Counted from the stretch's first letter, positions 7,844 to 16,691 are shown. The stretch is 32,843 nucleotides of DNA from Oscillospiraceae bacterium (GCA_017462785.1 JAFTQJ010000061.1:1-32843), one strand, 5' to 3'. Notes: generated by a model from the letters alone, not told the origin. Numbers and translations are program-made.

Positions 7844-9700
7844 TTACGCCTCAGTAAAGTCTGCATCAATGACATCATCGTCACTGCTGGGAGCTTCCTG
7901 TGCATTGCCCATGCCGCCCATTGCGTTCGGGTCAAAGCCTGCATTCATGGCATTCGGGTCGCCGCCTGCCTGCTGGTATGCCTTGGAGCTGAGTTCGTAG
8001 AATGCCTGCTGGAGAGCATCGGTCTTTGCCTTGATGTCCTCGGTATTGCCGGATTCCAGAACGCCCTTGAGTGCGTTGATCTTCTCCTGAATCGGAGCCT
8101 TGTCAGCTTCTGTGATCTTGTCGCCGAAGTCGTTCATAGCCTTCTCGCACTGGAACACGAGGTTCTCAGCCTGATTCTTGGCATCGACTGCCTCACGACG
8201 CTTCTTGTCCTCTTCTGCATATGCCTCTGCATCCTTGACAGCCTTCTCCACATCTTCCTTGGACATGTTGGTAGATGCAGTGATGGAGATCTGCTGCTCC
8301 TTGCCGGTACCCAGATCCTTTGCGGAAACGTGTACGATACCGTTGCTGTCGATGTCGAAAGTAACTTCGATTCTCGGAACACCTCTCATTGCCGGAGCGA
8401 TGCCGTCCAGACGGAAGGTACCGAGCTGCTTGTTATCTCTTGCAAATTCTCTCTCACCCTGCAGCACGTTGATGTCAACAGCCGGCTGGTTATCAGCGTA
8501 GGTGGAGAAGATCTCGCTCTTCTTTGCGGGGATGGTGGTATTACGCATGATCATCTTGGTGCACACGCCGCCTGCGGTTTCGATACCGAGGGAGAGGGGT
8601 GTTACGTCGAGGAGCATCAGACCCTCCTTGACATCGCCTGCGAGCAGACCGCCCTGCAGAGCTGCACCGAGTGCAACGCATTCATCGGGGTTGATACCCT
8701 TGAACGGCTCCTTGCCGATGAGGTTCTTAACAGCTTCCTGTACTGCCGGAATTCTGGAGGAACCGCCGACCATGAGCACCTTGTCGAGATCGGATGCTTT
8801 GAGCTTGCTGTCCTCAAGAGCCTGACGAACCGGACCCATAGTTGCCTGTACGAGGTCTGCGGTCAGCTCGTTGAACTTTGCCTGAGAGAGTGTCAGGTTC
8901 AGGTGCTTCGGGCCGTTTGCGTCAGCAGTGATGAACGGCAGATTGATGTTTGCAGTGGGAGTGGAGGACAGCTCGATCTTTGCAGCCTCAGCAGCATCCT
9001 TCAGTCGCTGCATTACCATCTTGTCGTTGGACAGATCCATGCCCTGCTCCTTGCGGAACTCGTCAACCATCCAGTTGATGATTCTCTGGTCGAAGTCATC
9101 GCCGCCCAGACGGTTGTTACCAGCGGTAGCAAGTACCTGCTGCATGCCCTCGCCCATTTCGATGATGGAAACGTCGAAGGTACCGCCGCCGAGGTCGTAT
9201 ACCATAACAGTCTGATCCTCTTCCTTGTCGATACCATAGGAGAGTGCAGCTGCGGTCGGCTCGTTGATGATTCTCTTAACAACCAGACCTGCGATCTGAC
9301 CTGCGTCCTTGGTTGCCTGACGCTGGGAGTCAGTGAAGTATGCCGGAACAGTGATCACTGCTTCGTTCACAGTTTCGCCGAGGTAGCTTTCAGCGTCTGC
9401 CTTCAGCTTCTGGAGGATCATTGCAGAGATCTCCTGCGGCGTGTACTGCTTGCCGTCAATGTCCACCTTATGATTGGTGCCCATGTGACGCTTGATGGAA
9501 GCGATGGTCTTGTCGGGGTTTGTGATTGCCTGATTCTTTGCAACCTTACCCACCAGACGCTCGCCTGTCTTGGAGAATGCCACAACGGACGGAGTAGTTC
9601 TTGCACCCTCTGCGTTTGCGATGACAACAGCGTTACCGCCTTCAACGACTGCTACGCAGGAGTTTGTTGTACCGAGGTCAATACCGATAATCTTTCCCAT
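7844..9700 (-). CDS. dnaK: Chaperone DnaK (Hsp70)
   Basis: 618 residues, normal for a Firmicute Hsp70. The N-terminal nucleotide-binding domain has the phosphate loops GIDLGTTNS and [10 protein letters not shown], then the linker and substrate-binding domain ([14 protein letters not shown]), a helical lid, and a Gly/Met-rich tail ending in acidic DDDVIDADF. The start at ATG 9700 has AAGGAAGGAAAG upstream. Third gene of the CIRCE-controlled operon, after grpE. It lacks the extra N-terminal segment typical of Gram-negative DnaK, which is usual for Firmicutes. Confidence 0.98.
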   Translation of the reverse strand: MGKIIGIDLGTTNSCVAVVEGGNAVVIANAEGARTTPSVVAFSKTGERLVGKVAKNQAITNPDKTIASIKRHMGTNHKVDIDGKQYTPQEISAMILQKLKADAESYLGETVNEAVITVPAYFTDSQRQATKDAGQIAGLVVKRIINEPTAAALSYGIDKEEDQTVMVYDLGGGTFDVSIIEMGEGMQQVLATAGNNRLGGDDFDQRIINWMVDEFRKEQGMDLSNDKMVMQRLKDAAEAAKIELSSTPTANINLPFITADANGPKHLNLTLSQAKFNELTADLVQATMGPVRQALEDSKLKASDLDKVLMVGGSSRIPAVQEAVKNLIGKEPFKGINPDECVALGAALQGGLLAGDVKEGLMLLDVTPLSLGIETAGGVCTKMIMRNTTIPAKKSEIFSTYADNQPAVDINVLQGEREFARDNKQLGTFRLDGIAPAMRGVPRIEVTFDIDSNGIVHVSAKDLGTGKEQQISITASTNMSKEDVEKAVKDAEAYAEEDKKRREAVDAKNQAENLVFQCEKAMNDFGDKITEADKAPIQEKINALKGVLESGNTEDIKAKTDALQQAFYELSSKAYQQAGGDPNAMNAGFDPNAMGGMGNAQEAPSSDDDVIDADFTEA

Positions 9701-9797
9701 AATTCTCTTTCCTTCCTTATAGCACAGAGTCTGTGCCGGTGTTTTGCTCCCATTGCACTTTTTGCAGTGGTCGCATGTGTTTCAATCATTGACTGAC

Positions 9798-10340
9798 TTA
9801 GTTTGCCACTGCAACCATTGCAGGGCGGATCAGGCGATCCCTGAGCTTGTATCCCTTCTGGAATACCTCGCAGACGGTGTTCTCGGGGAATTCTTCATCC
9901 GCCTCTGTCTGCTTGATTGCCTGATGGATATTCGGATCAAATTCTGCTCCGAGTGCTTCAATCTCCGTCACACCCAGCTTATCCAGAAATGTTTTCAGCT
10001 GGTTGAAGATCATTGCCATTCCTTCTTTGTACTGTGCATCGGTGCAGGGTGCATCAATGGCACGTTCAAAATTGTCAACGACCGGAAGCAGCTGCTCCAC
10101 ACATTTTGCAGTTGCATCGCCGTAGGTTTCCAGCTTTTCCTTGGCGGTACGCTTGCGGAAATTGTCAAACTCCGCAAACAGCCGCAGGTACTGTTCCTTC
10201 TGCTCTGCAAGCTCCGCTGCGAGGGCATCGTCTGCATCCGCTTCCTCTGCTTCCGCCGCTTCACATTCCTCTGCTTCTGCGAAGTCCTCTTCTTCGTCGA
10301 ACTCCTCATCGAGCATTGCTTCACGCTGTTCTTCGTTCAT
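9798..10340 (-). CDS. grpE: Nucleotide exchange factor GrpE
   Basis: 180 residues from ATG 10340, which has AAAGGG seven bases upstream; a GTG three codons earlier is less likely. GrpE releases ADP from DnaK. A long acidic N-terminus (EEFDEEEDFAEAEE) leads into the coiled-coil dimer helix (LRLFAEFDNFRKRTAKEKLE) and the C-terminal beta domain with the family signature near GYKLRDRLIRPAMVAV. It lies 15 bp after hrcA and 97 bp before dnaK. Confidence 0.96.
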   Translation of the reverse strand: MNEEQREAMLDEEFDEEEDFAEAEECEAAEAEEADADDALAAELAEQKEQYLRLFAEFDNFRKRTAKEKLETYGDATAKCVEQLLPVVDNFERAIDAPCTDAQYKEGMAMIFNQLKTFLDKLGVTEIEALGAEFDPNIHQAIKQTEADEEFPENTVCEVFQKGYKLRDRLIRPAMVAVAN

Positions 10341-10355
10341 GGGACTCACCCTTTC

Positions 10356-11387
10356 TTATTGTTCTTCGTCCTCATCTTCCTGCTGTTCCGAGATCAGGTC
10401 TGTAATTTTCTGTGAAAAATATTCCAGATACGGAATAACTTTCGCATAGTCGAGCCGCATCGGGCCGATCACGCCCAGCGAACCGACATGGCGTTCGCCC
10501 TTCCGGTACTTGGATACGATCATGCTGGAATTGCCGATGACAAAGCCGTCATTGCCCTCTCCGAACAATACACGGATGCCGCTGAACGAATCATCCAGAA
10601 GCTCCGTCAGCTCATCCTTGTGCTCAATAAAGCGGACGACCTCCATTTTATCAAGCTCCTTGTGGGAGAACAGGTTGCTTTCCCCTCTGAACATCAGTGC
10701 ATGCTGCCGCAGATCATGCGACAATTCGCACAAGCCCTGCACCAGCGGTGCCAGCACCATCATATAGGTGCCCATTGCCGCTGCGAGGTTTTCCATCATT
10801 TCGTCGGACAGGTCATCCACCGAAATGCCCTCCAGATGCTCTGCAAGGTACTTGGAAAACAGGGCAAGCTGTTCATTGGTCAGGTCAATTTCCAGTCTGC
10901 ACGCCTTATTCTTGATGCTGCCGCCGGAGGTGATCAGCAGGATCACATAGATCCGCTTTCCGGTCGGGATGACCTCCACCTTGGAGATGATGGAGAATTT
11001 CGGTGAAAAATCCGACACGACCGCTGCACACTGCGTCAGTTCCGCAAGTGCCGTGGTTGCATTCTGGATCAGAAGCTCCTCGGTCATGGGACCCTGCTGT
11101 GCAAGCATATCGTCGAGCCGTTCCTTTTCCTCACCGGAAAGGCACTGTGCCGTCATCAGCTCATCAATATAAAGCCTGTAACCATTGATGGTTGGTACTC
11201 TGCCTGCGGAGGTATGGGGCTGTTCCAGATAGCCCAGCTGCTCCAGCATCGCCATATCATTCCGCACGGTGGCAGCCGATACGCCGATGTCCGGAAGCTT
11301 TGCGATCACCTTGGAACCCACAGGTTCACCGGTCCGCACATACTCCTCCACGACGGCAGCTAATATTTTCAGCTTGCGGTCTTTCAA
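10356..11387 (-). CDS. hrcA: Heat-inducible transcription repressor HrcA
   Basis: 343 residues. HrcA represses heat-shock operons by binding CIRCE operators, and its folding depends on GroEL. The N-terminal winged helix has the family start (KILAAVVEEYVRTGEPVGSK) and an SAATVRNDM recognition helix, followed by the GAF-like dimer domain and the acidic tail EDEDEE. The only start that fits is TTG at 11387, with GGGAG about ten bases upstream. HrcA probably represses its own operon through the CIRCE 40 bp upstream. No groE genes are in this window. Confidence 0.96.
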   Translation of the reverse strand: MKDRKLKILAAVVEEYVRTGEPVGSKVIAKLPDIGVSAATVRNDMAMLEQLGYLEQPHTSAGRVPTINGYRLYIDELMTAQCLSGEEKERLDDMLAQQGPMTEELLIQNATTALAELTQCAAVVSDFSPKFSIISKVEVIPTGKRIYVILLITSGGSIKNKACRLEIDLTNEQLALFSKYLAEHLEGISVDDLSDEMMENLAAAMGTYMMVLAPLVQGLCELSHDLRQHALMFRGESNLFSHKELDKMEVVRFIEHKDELTELLDDSFSGIRVLFGEGNDGFVIGNSSMIVSKYRKGERHVGSLGVIGPMRLDYAKVIPYLEYFSQKITDLISEQQEDEDEEQ

Positions 11388-11426
11388 AGGAATACGCTCC
11401 CTTCTGGCAGTTTGTCGTTTCGAGTG

Positions 11427-11453
11427 TTAGCACTCTTTCTCTTCGAGTGCTAA
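11427..11453. promoter_or_regulatory. CIRCE operator of the hrcA operon
   Basis: Perfect consensus TTAGCACTC - 9 bp - GAGTGCTAA, located between the -10 box and the hrcA start. This is the HrcA binding site. Confidence 0.98.
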
Positions 11454-11457
11454 GTAT

Positions 11458-11486
11458 AGTCTACCACGAATTATGACAAAAGTCAA
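11458..11486 (-). promoter_or_regulatory. Promoter of the hrcA operon
   Basis: On the minus strand TTGACT (11481-11486), 17-bp spacer and TAGACT (11458-11463). The CIRCE lies just downstream, so HrcA would block initiation. TATACT at 11453-11458 is an alternative -10 with poorer spacing. Confidence 0.65.
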
Positions 11487-11547
11487 GGGGCAGTTTGATT
11501 TTTGGTGAAAATTCTAAATTCAACAAGCAGAATTACACCGTTTTGTA

Positions 11548-11588
11548 CAAAATACAAGCCCTTTTCCGGCAAATCACCGGAAAAGGGC
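11548..11588 (-). terminator. Terminator hairpin downstream of the gene remnant
   Basis: GCCCTTTTCCGG paired with CCGGAAAAGGGC (12 bp), followed on the minus strand by CTTGTATTTTG. It separates this region from the hrcA promoter. Confidence 0.7.
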
Positions 11589-11624
11589 GGGGGATTTTTC
11601 ATATGATCAAACTGCACGGAATGA

Positions 11625-11702
11625 TCACTCGGCTGGCACGAGGGTGAATTTGTGGATGTAGGCGAGGGCGGCTTCGGCATCGAAAATGTTTAGTTGACTC
11701 AT
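11625..11702 (-). pseudogene. Probable 3' remnant of a gene (25 codons)
   Basis: The frame ATG 11702 to TGA 11625 encodes 25 residues that read like the end of a soluble protein (SQLNIFDAEAALAYIHKF...). It has no ribosome-binding site. Its open frame is cut just upstream by the 31-bp terminator repeat, and it is followed by its own terminator. I do not recognise the family; it may be a chance frame. Confidence 0.3.
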
Positions 11703-11719
11703 TAGGTCGTGTTGACACT

Positions 11720-11750
11720 AAAAAGTCCGTCCCCTCACGGGAACGGACTC
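11720..11750 (-). terminator. 31-bp terminator repeat, copy 1
   Basis: On the minus strand GTCCGTTCCC / GGGGACGGAC hairpin followed by TTTTT. It is identical over 31 bp to 11912-11942; the two flank repeat copy C. Confidence 0.8.
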
Positions 11751-11910
11751 AGTCTGTCGAAAAACCTTGTTAGGTTCAAAGGACGAAGTCCTTTGGCGGG
11801 TCGAGGGTACGCAGTACCCTCGCAATATAGCCCCTCCCCCTCTGGGGGAGGGGTTGGGGTGGGGGCAATCTTTGGGGTTCTAACCCCCAAAAAAGACTTT
11901 TTTGACAAGC
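11750..11910. repeat. Hairpin-rich repeat, copy C (inverted relative to A and B)
   Basis: 161 bp in the opposite orientation to copies A and B, starting CAGTCTGTCGAAAAAC and ending CTTTTTTGACAAGC. It carries the same internal palindromes and lies between two perfect 31-bp direct repeats (11720-11750, 11912-11942). Confidence 0.8.
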
Positions 11911-11911
11911 C

Positions 11912-11942
11912 AAAAAGTCCGTCCCCTCACGGGAACGGACTC
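11912..11942 (-). terminator. 31-bp terminator repeat, copy 2
   Basis: The same hairpin and T-run as at 11720-11750, with no mismatch over 31 bp. It follows the duplicated msmK 3' end and would terminate transcripts coming from it. Confidence 0.8.
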
Positions 11943-11964
11943 TGGAAATTCAATTTTCAGGAAA

Positions 11965-12004
11965 TCAGTTCACAATTGTTCTCTCAGTTTCCTTGTCGAA
12001 CAGG
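11965..12004 (-). pseudogene. Duplicated 3' end of the msmK-type ATPase gene
   Basis: 11968-12004 matches the msmK 3' end at 12129-12165 at 36 of 37 bases. In frame it encodes [12 protein letters not shown], exactly the C-terminus of the ATPase, but ends in TGA instead of TAA. This is a remnant of a second msmK copy or of a local duplication. A palindrome, GGCACAGAGCCTGTGCC (12003-12019), begins at the break. Confidence 0.7.
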
Positions 12005-12061
12005 CACAGAGCCTGTGCCGGCATTCGCTGCCTTATGCACTTCGTGCAAGCGGCAGCACAA

Positions 12062-12094
12062 ATACAAAAGACCCGCCCTATTTAAGGACGGGTC
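12062..12094 (-). terminator. Terminator of the msmK gene
   Basis: GACCCGTCC/GGGCGGGTC stem with loop TTAAATA (12070-12094), then TTTTGTATTT on the minus strand. Confidence 0.85.
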
Positions 12095-12125
12095 TGCATG
12101 ATTCACGAAAAATCAATCACAACCA

Positions 12126-13268
12126 TTAGTTCACGATTGTTCTCTCAGTTTCCTTGTCGAACAGGTGAATCTTGTTCGGGTCGATTGCAACCTTGATCTC
12201 ATCCTGCGGCTTTGCAGTGGAACGAGGAGATACTCTTGCGATCAGCGGTGTGCCCTCGCACTCGAGGTACAGATAGGTTTCAGCACCCATCATTTCGGTG
12301 ATCTCTACGTTACAATCAATGATACCGGTTGTTGCGTTGGACAGGTACATTTCCTCATCGTGAACAGCCTCAGGACGAACGCCCAGAGTAACCTCACGAT
12401 CAACATACTTCTCCAGCTCCGGAATGGACTTGGACTCGGGAACGATGATCTGATACTTCACGCCTCTGTGGGACTTTGTATCCTCAGAACCGAACTCAAC
12501 ATAGTACTGTCTGTTCTCGTTCTTCTTCAGAACTGCGTCGATGAAGTTCATCTGCGGAGAACCAAGGAAGCCTGCAACGAACTTGTTGATCGGATTCTCA
12601 TACAGGTTCTGCGGTGTATCGATCTGCTGTACAAAACCGTCCTTCATAACTACGATACGGTCACCCATTGTCATAGCCTCGGTCTGGTCATGTGTTACAT
12701 AGATGAATGTTGTACCCAGCTTCTTGTGCAGCTTGGAGATCTCAGTTCTCATCTGTGCACGGAGCTTAGCGTCCAGGTTGGACAGCGGCTCGTCGAGCAG
12801 GAATACCTTAGGATTACGAACGATCGCACGACCCAGTGCAACACGCTGACGCTGACCACCGGACATTGCCTTCGGCTTTCTGTCGAGCAGGTGGGACAGG
12901 TCGAGGATTCTTGCAGCCTCTTCTACCTTACGAGCAATCTCATCCTTCGGAACCTTGCGGAGCTTCAGACCGAATGCCATGTTCTCGAATACTGTCATAT
13001 GCGGATACAGAGCGTAGTTCTGGAAAACCATTGCGATATCTCTGTCCTTCAGTGCGATGTCGTTTACCAGACGGTCGCCGATGTACAGCTCGCCCTCGGA
13101 GATTTCCTCCAGACCAGCGATCATACGCAGTGTAGTGGACTTACCGCAGCCGGAAGGTCCTACCAGAATGATAAACTCCTTGTCTCTGATTTCGAGGTTT
13201 ACATCGGATACAGCTACAACGCCGCCCGGATACTTCTTGTAGATTCCTCTAAGTGATAAACTTGCCAT
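12126..13268 (-). CDS. msmK: MsmK/UgpC-type sugar ABC transporter ATPase
   Basis: 380 residues, the length of carbohydrate-uptake ATPases. Walker [10 protein letters not shown] (37-45), Q-loop in [11 protein letters not shown], signature SGGQRQR (136-142), Walker B VFLLDEP with Glu160, and His switch in YVTHDQTEA. The C-terminal third is the MalK-like TOBE/OB regulatory domain. The start at ATG 13268 has AGGAGG nine bases upstream. No permease or binding protein lies nearby, fitting the shared multi-task ATPases (MsmK/MsiK) that energise several sugar and oligosaccharide importers, which would suit a polysaccharide degrader. The exact substrates cannot be told from sequence. Confidence 0.9.
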   Translation of the reverse strand: MASLSLRGIYKKYPGGVVAVSDVNLEIRDKEFIILVGPSGCGKSTTLRMIAGLEEISEGELYIGDRLVNDIALKDRDIAMVFQNYALYPHMTVFENMAFGLKLRKVPKDEIARKVEEAARILDLSHLLDRKPKAMSGGQRQRVALGRAIVRNPKVFLLDEPLSNLDAKLRAQMRTEISKLHKKLGTTFIYVTHDQTEAMTMGDRIVVMKDGFVQQIDTPQNLYENPINKFVAGFLGSPQMNFIDAVLKKNENRQYYVEFGSEDTKSHRGVKYQIIVPESKSIPELEKYVDREVTLGVRPEAVHDEEMYLSNATTGIIDCNVEITEMMGAETYLYLECEGTPLIARVSPRSTAKPQDEIKVAIDPNKIHLFDKETERTIVN

Positions 13269-13342
13269 TTATTCCAGTCCTCCTGTTTACAAAAATTAAG
13301 ACACAGCAGCAGAATACTGCCGCATTCTTTTTGCCTATTAAT

Positions 13343-13371
13343 ATCATACCAAATTATGACGGATTTTTCAA
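13343..13371 (-). promoter_or_regulatory. Promoter of msmK
   Basis: On the minus strand TTGAAA (13366-13371), 17-bp spacer and TATGAT (13343-13348) preceded by TGG (extended -10). A leader hairpin lies at about 13302-13316. Confidence 0.65.
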
Positions 13372-13383
13372 TCCGCTATTTAC

Positions 13384-14175
13384 CTAAACTTCACGCCCCT
13401 CATTTATCGAATATGACGAAAAATTAGTCATGATTCGTTCATATATAGCGTCGAAGTTTCCGGCTTTCAACATATTTTCAACATCCTTGTGCAAAACCTC
13501 CACATGTGCACCAAACGGCAATTTTTCAGGTAAAATCATGCCTCCGACGGCAACACGGTGCAGACTTTCCACATGATTGGAGAGTGCTGCGAACATCCGC
13601 TTGACCTGATGGTATTTCCCTTCATGCAGGCAGATGAGCACATAATTCCCCCTGCCCTCCAGCGGTCTTGCCTCTGCCGGCATGCACTGCGTACCGTCCC
13701 CGAGCTGCAAGCCGTCCGCCAGCCGTTTGATGTCACCGGCACGGCAGGGCTTTTTGAGCCTTACGAGGTAGTATTTGGGCACATGGCTTTTGGGAGCAAG
13801 CATCCGGTGTGCGAGATCACCGTCATCGGTGAGCAGGACGAGTCCGGTGCTGTCCGCATCGAGCCTTCCGGCTGGGAATAAGCCTTTGACACGGAGCTCT
13901 GCGGGGAGCAGATCGAGCACAGTTTTATGCATCCTGTCCTCGGTTGCACAGATACAGCCCTGCGGCTTATTGACAAGAAAGCAGACATGGGACTGACCCA
14001 CGAGCTTTTTGCCGTACAGGGTGACTTCCTGCACATCGGGGTCGATCTTGCGGCTGCCGTCGCACTCCGTCATACCATCCACCTGCACGGCACCATTTTT
14101 CAGGATGCTTTTCACATCGCTGCGGGAATGGGGGGTTCGGTTGGCGAGGAGCTTGTCGAGTCTGATCTGAGCCAT
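13384..14175 (-). CDS. RsuA-family rRNA pseudouridine synthase
   Basis: 263 residues. The N-terminal S4 RNA-binding domain (about 1-60) is followed by the pseudouridine synthase domain with catalytic Asp106 in GRLDADSTG and the conserved LVLLTDDGDLAHRML. RsuA/RluB/RluE/RluF enzymes isomerise single uridines in 16S or 23S rRNA. RsuA (16S) is the nearest guess from length and the KYHQVKRMF motif, but the target is not certain. The start at ATG 14175 has GGAGGAATT upstream. It is divergent from the small secreted-protein gene at 14259. Confidence 0.9.
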   Translation of the reverse strand: MAQIRLDKLLANRTPHSRSDVKSILKNGAVQVDGMTECDGSRKIDPDVQEVTLYGKKLVGQSHVCFLVNKPQGCICATEDRMHKTVLDLLPAELRVKGLFPAGRLDADSTGLVLLTDDGDLAHRMLAPKSHVPKYYLVRLKKPCRAGDIKRLADGLQLGDGTQCMPAEARPLEGRGNYVLICLHEGKYHQVKRMFAALSNHVESLHRVAVGGMILPEKLPFGAHVEVLHKDVENMLKAGNFDAIYERIMTNFSSYSINEGREV

Positions 14176-14258
14176 AATTCCTCCGTTCTTCTGAGCATTC
14201 CGCATGCATATACTGCATAGGAATGTATCCACACAACTTGTCTGAGGAGGTCATCCCC

Positions 14259-14717
14259 ATGAAACGTTATGCGAAATATTTACTGATCGCACCGCCGCTT
14301 CTGATCTGCACAGCGGCTGTTTGTCTGTGCCGCAGCAGTTCCGGCGATGCACAGCAGGAAATTCCGGCTGCATCGGAGGAGCAGAGGGCACAGTATCTTG
14401 CCATGCAGGGTTTACAGGCGAAGGTGCTGTATGCGGAACCGGTCGTGATCCCTTGGGAATTTGGGGGATGCTATGCAGAATATGCAGCCTTGCAGGAATT
14501 CCAGCAGCTGCCGCTTGCAGGATATGCAGGCAGGTCTGCATCATGCATCACCTATGAGGTCACGGACAGTGATCCGCTGCTGTATGCGGAGCTTCTGACA
14601 GCGGACGGGATCCTGATCGGAGCACAGTGCTACCATCCGGAGGACGGGCAGGTGCTGACGATACAGGGGGAACCGTTCAGTATGTCATCAAGCACGGTAC
14701 AGCGTGATATTACTTAA
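14259..14717 (+). CDS. Small secreted or membrane-anchored protein of unknown function
   Basis: 152 residues from ATG 14259, preceded by GAGGAGG eight bases upstream. The N-terminus (MKRYAKYLLIAPPLLICTAAVCLC) is a signal peptide or membrane anchor; no clear lipobox is seen, though Cys residues follow the hydrophobic core. The rest is a mixed alpha/beta domain with no family I recognise. Its end overlaps the end of the convergent DUF4870-like gene by 8 bp. The short divergent gap from rsuA must hold its promoter, but I see no convincing -35/-10 pair. Confidence 0.75.
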   Translation: MKRYAKYLLIAPPLLICTAAVCLCRSSSGDAQQEIPAASEEQRAQYLAMQGLQAKVLYAEPVVIPWEFGGCYAEYAALQEFQQLPLAGYAGRSASCITYEVTDSDPLLYAELLTADGILIGAQCYHPEDGQVLTIQGEPFSMSSSTVQRDIT

Positions 14718-15084
14718 ACGCAACAAAGAGCTTGCCGACGAAGGGCAGGTATCTTGCCTTGCCCTGCAGTGCACTGACGAGCAGGAAAACCCATGCTGCC
14801 AGACAAACCAGACTGAGCAGACCGGAGATCAGACCGCCGATGAGGGGAATGATGCCGATGATACCGCCTGCGATGCTGATCACAAGATTGGTAATCAGCA
14901 GGATCAGACCCTGATTAGCGTAAAACTTAGCGAATGCGGATTCTTTTGCAGCGACCAGCGGGATCCAGCAGAGGATCGGGATGGTAGCAACGGCTGCAAT
15001 ACCCTTATTGGACTCGATGTCATCGGGGGTAAACATGTCGTTTACGTCCTGCAGTGCTTCGTCCTTGAGGTTGTTAAAATCCAT
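14710..15084 (-). CDS. Small multi-pass membrane protein, DUF4870-like
   Basis: 124 residues from ATG 15084, with GAGGAGG upstream. A soluble N-terminus of about 40 residues (LKDEALQDVNDMFTPDDIESNKG) precedes three to four hydrophobic segments. The first transmembrane stretch, then ESAFAKFYANQGLILLI, then Gly/Ile-rich helices (GGIIGIIPLIGGLISG) fit the DUF4870/Tic20-like small membrane proteins of Firmicutes, whose role is unknown. It lies 13 bp after nrdR and is probably cotranscribed. Confidence 0.8.
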   Translation of the reverse strand: MDFNNLKDEALQDVNDMFTPDDIESNKGIAAVATIPILCWIPLVAAKESAFAKFYANQGLILLITNLVISIAGGIIGIIPLIGGLISGLLSLVCLAAWVFLLVSALQGKARYLPFVGKLFVAFK

Positions 15085-15097
15085 ATATATGCCTCCT

Positions 15098-15553
15098 CTA
15101 TTCTTGTTCATCGTCATTGAGTGCTGAAATTGCGGCAATAAAGCCTGCAACATCTTTAAAGTCCTGATACACGGATGCAAAGCGGATATATGCAATGGCA
15201 TCAAGGTGACGCAGGCGTTCGAGCACGATGGAGCCGATCTTATCGGAAGTCATCTGGCTGCTCCAGCTTGCGGCGTAGCGTTCCTCCACCTCATCGGCGA
15301 TGGAATTGACCTGAGCGATGCTGACAGGACGTTTCTTGACGGCATGATAGATGCCGGCAAGGAGTTTATTCCGGTCGAACGGTTCAAAGGATCCATCCCG
15401 TTTCACAACGATCCGAAGGGGTTTTTCCATGATCTCGTAGGTCGTGAAGCGTTTATGGCATTTCTGGCATTCACGTCTGCGTCTTTTCTTATCTTCGATC
15501 GGGCGTGAGTCGATGACTTTGGAATCCTCATTTCCGCAGAAGGGACATTTCAT
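15098..15553 (-). CDS. nrdR: Transcriptional repressor NrdR
   Basis: 151 residues, the standard length. The zinc ribbon uses Cys3, Cys6, Cys29 and Cys32 (KCPFC ... CQKCHKRF), followed by the ATP-cone domain (VVKRDGSFEPFDRNKLLAGI). NrdR senses ATP/dATP and represses ribonucleotide reductase genes. The start at ATG 15553 has AGAGGTGG upstream. No nrd genes are in the window, so its targets lie elsewhere. Confidence 0.96.
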   Translation of the reverse strand: MKCPFCGNEDSKVIDSRPIEDKKRRRRECQKCHKRFTTYEIMEKPLRIVVKRDGSFEPFDRNKLLAGIYHAVKKRPVSIAQVNSIADEVEERYAASWSSQMTSDKIGSIVLERLRHLDAIAYIRFASVYQDFKDVAGFIAAISALNDDEQE

Positions 15554-15604
15554 ATTTCCACCTCTTTTGTCCGGTTTTGCACATTATCACGATGTATACT
15601 AATA

Positions 15605-15633
15605 ATTATACAAAATTTTCCGCTTTCTGTCAA
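15605..15633 (-). promoter_or_regulatory. Promoter of nrdR
   Basis: On the minus strand a perfect TTGACA (15628-15633), 17-bp spacer and TATAAT (15605-15610). Confidence 0.85.
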
Positions 15634-15733
15634 TGCAGAAAATTCACAATATTACAACGGATTTCCGGTGTATTTTTCATATACATACAATAATTGCGGG
15701 GTTCTGAGGACTTGTGTCCTTTGGAAACCCCTG

Positions 15734-15764
15734 TCAAAAATGTGTCCGCTGAAAGGCGGACACA
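15734..15764 (-). terminator. Terminator after the TIM-barrel gene
   Basis: TGTGTCCGC/GCGGACACA stem (15741-15764) with a 6-nt loop, followed by TTTTTG on the minus strand. Confidence 0.9.
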
Positions 15765-15772
15765 TTCATTTT

Positions 15773-16570
15773 TCACTCCTCAGTGTTCCTCCTCCTCATC
15801 AGCATGGAGAGCATGCGGTAGTTGCTGACAAGGTCGGAGATGCCACGGAAATTGGAACGGTAGAGTTCGAGAATGACGGAGCATTCGGGGCTGCATTTGT
15901 CGAGCTGCTCCAGAAAGCTGCGGATGCGGAAGCTGCCGGAGCCGAGGGGCAGACAGTCGCCTTTTTCGCCGTGGTCGCTGATATGGACATGCACCACACG
16001 GCTGCCGAGGGTGGCGAGGATCTCTTCGGGAGATTCGCCGGAACGGACTGCCTGCTTGGTATCAAGGACAAATCTGACCTCACTGCCCATCCGGAGAGCC
16101 ATTTCACGCAGGAAGCGGAGGGAACGGCTCTGACAGCGTTCGACATTTTCCTGTGCAACGATGATGCCCTCTTCCTTTCCTGCCTGCACGAGTCTTGCGA
16201 AGCGTTCGCAGTAAAGGTCCACGGGGACGGGGTGCTGGGCATCATTGCCGTGGAATACGAAGATCTCCGCACCGAGGGTATGCATGGCATCAAAGGTACG
16301 CTTGTAATAGCTGATCATCTCTTCAACACGGCGTTCATAGCGTGAAAAGAGCATCATCGGCTCCATGGGGCATGCAAAGGGGTGCACGCTCCTGCAGGTC
16401 ACGCCGAAGCGTGTCATAATGTCGGAAAGGTTGGACACAAATTTGCGGCGGAGTTCCTGGTCCGCATTGAAAAAGATTTCGACATGGGTGATGCCGTTGA
16501 CGGCAAGTTCATAGAGGGAATCCTCCAGAAGCTGGGGATAGAGGCATGCGGTGGATACGCCGGGCTGCAT
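15773..16570 (-). CDS. Sugar phosphate isomerase/epimerase-like TIM-barrel protein
   Basis: 265 residues from ATG 16570, with AAAGGAG upstream. The sequence follows the xylose-isomerase-like (AP endonuclease 2) TIM-barrel pattern: HVEIFF, the EIFVFHGND strand, IIVAQENVE, VRFVLDTKQ and VVHVHISDHGEKGD, with His, Glu, Asp and His residues that would bind a divalent metal. The substrate cannot be predicted. It follows potD by 121 bp on the same strand and ends in a terminator, so it may be the last gene of the polyamine operon or have its own weak promoter. Confidence 0.8.
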   Translation of the reverse strand: MQPGVSTACLYPQLLEDSLYELAVNGITHVEIFFNADQELRRKFVSNLSDIMTRFGVTCRSVHPFACPMEPMMLFSRYERRVEEMISYYKRTFDAMHTLGAEIFVFHGNDAQHPVPVDLYCERFARLVQAGKEEGIIVAQENVERCQSRSLRFLREMALRMGSEVRFVLDTKQAVRSGESPEEILATLGSRVVHVHISDHGEKGDCLPLGSGSFRIRSFLEQLDKCSPECSVILELYRSNFRGISDLVSNYRMLSMLMRRRNTEE

Positions 16571-16691
16571 AATGTGGCTCCTTTCGGTCGTTTTTGTATT
16601 GTTTGGTGGCTGCTTTGAATAAGGCGAAATCCCCTTGGAATCCCTTTTTTCGGCTGTGCTCCCCAATGCATCCGCCGGCAGGGACACCCCA

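Noticed and set aside
11709-12101. 130-codon open frame through repeat C
   Set aside because: It is made of repeat and terminator hairpins. The translation is low-complexity and there is no start signal.
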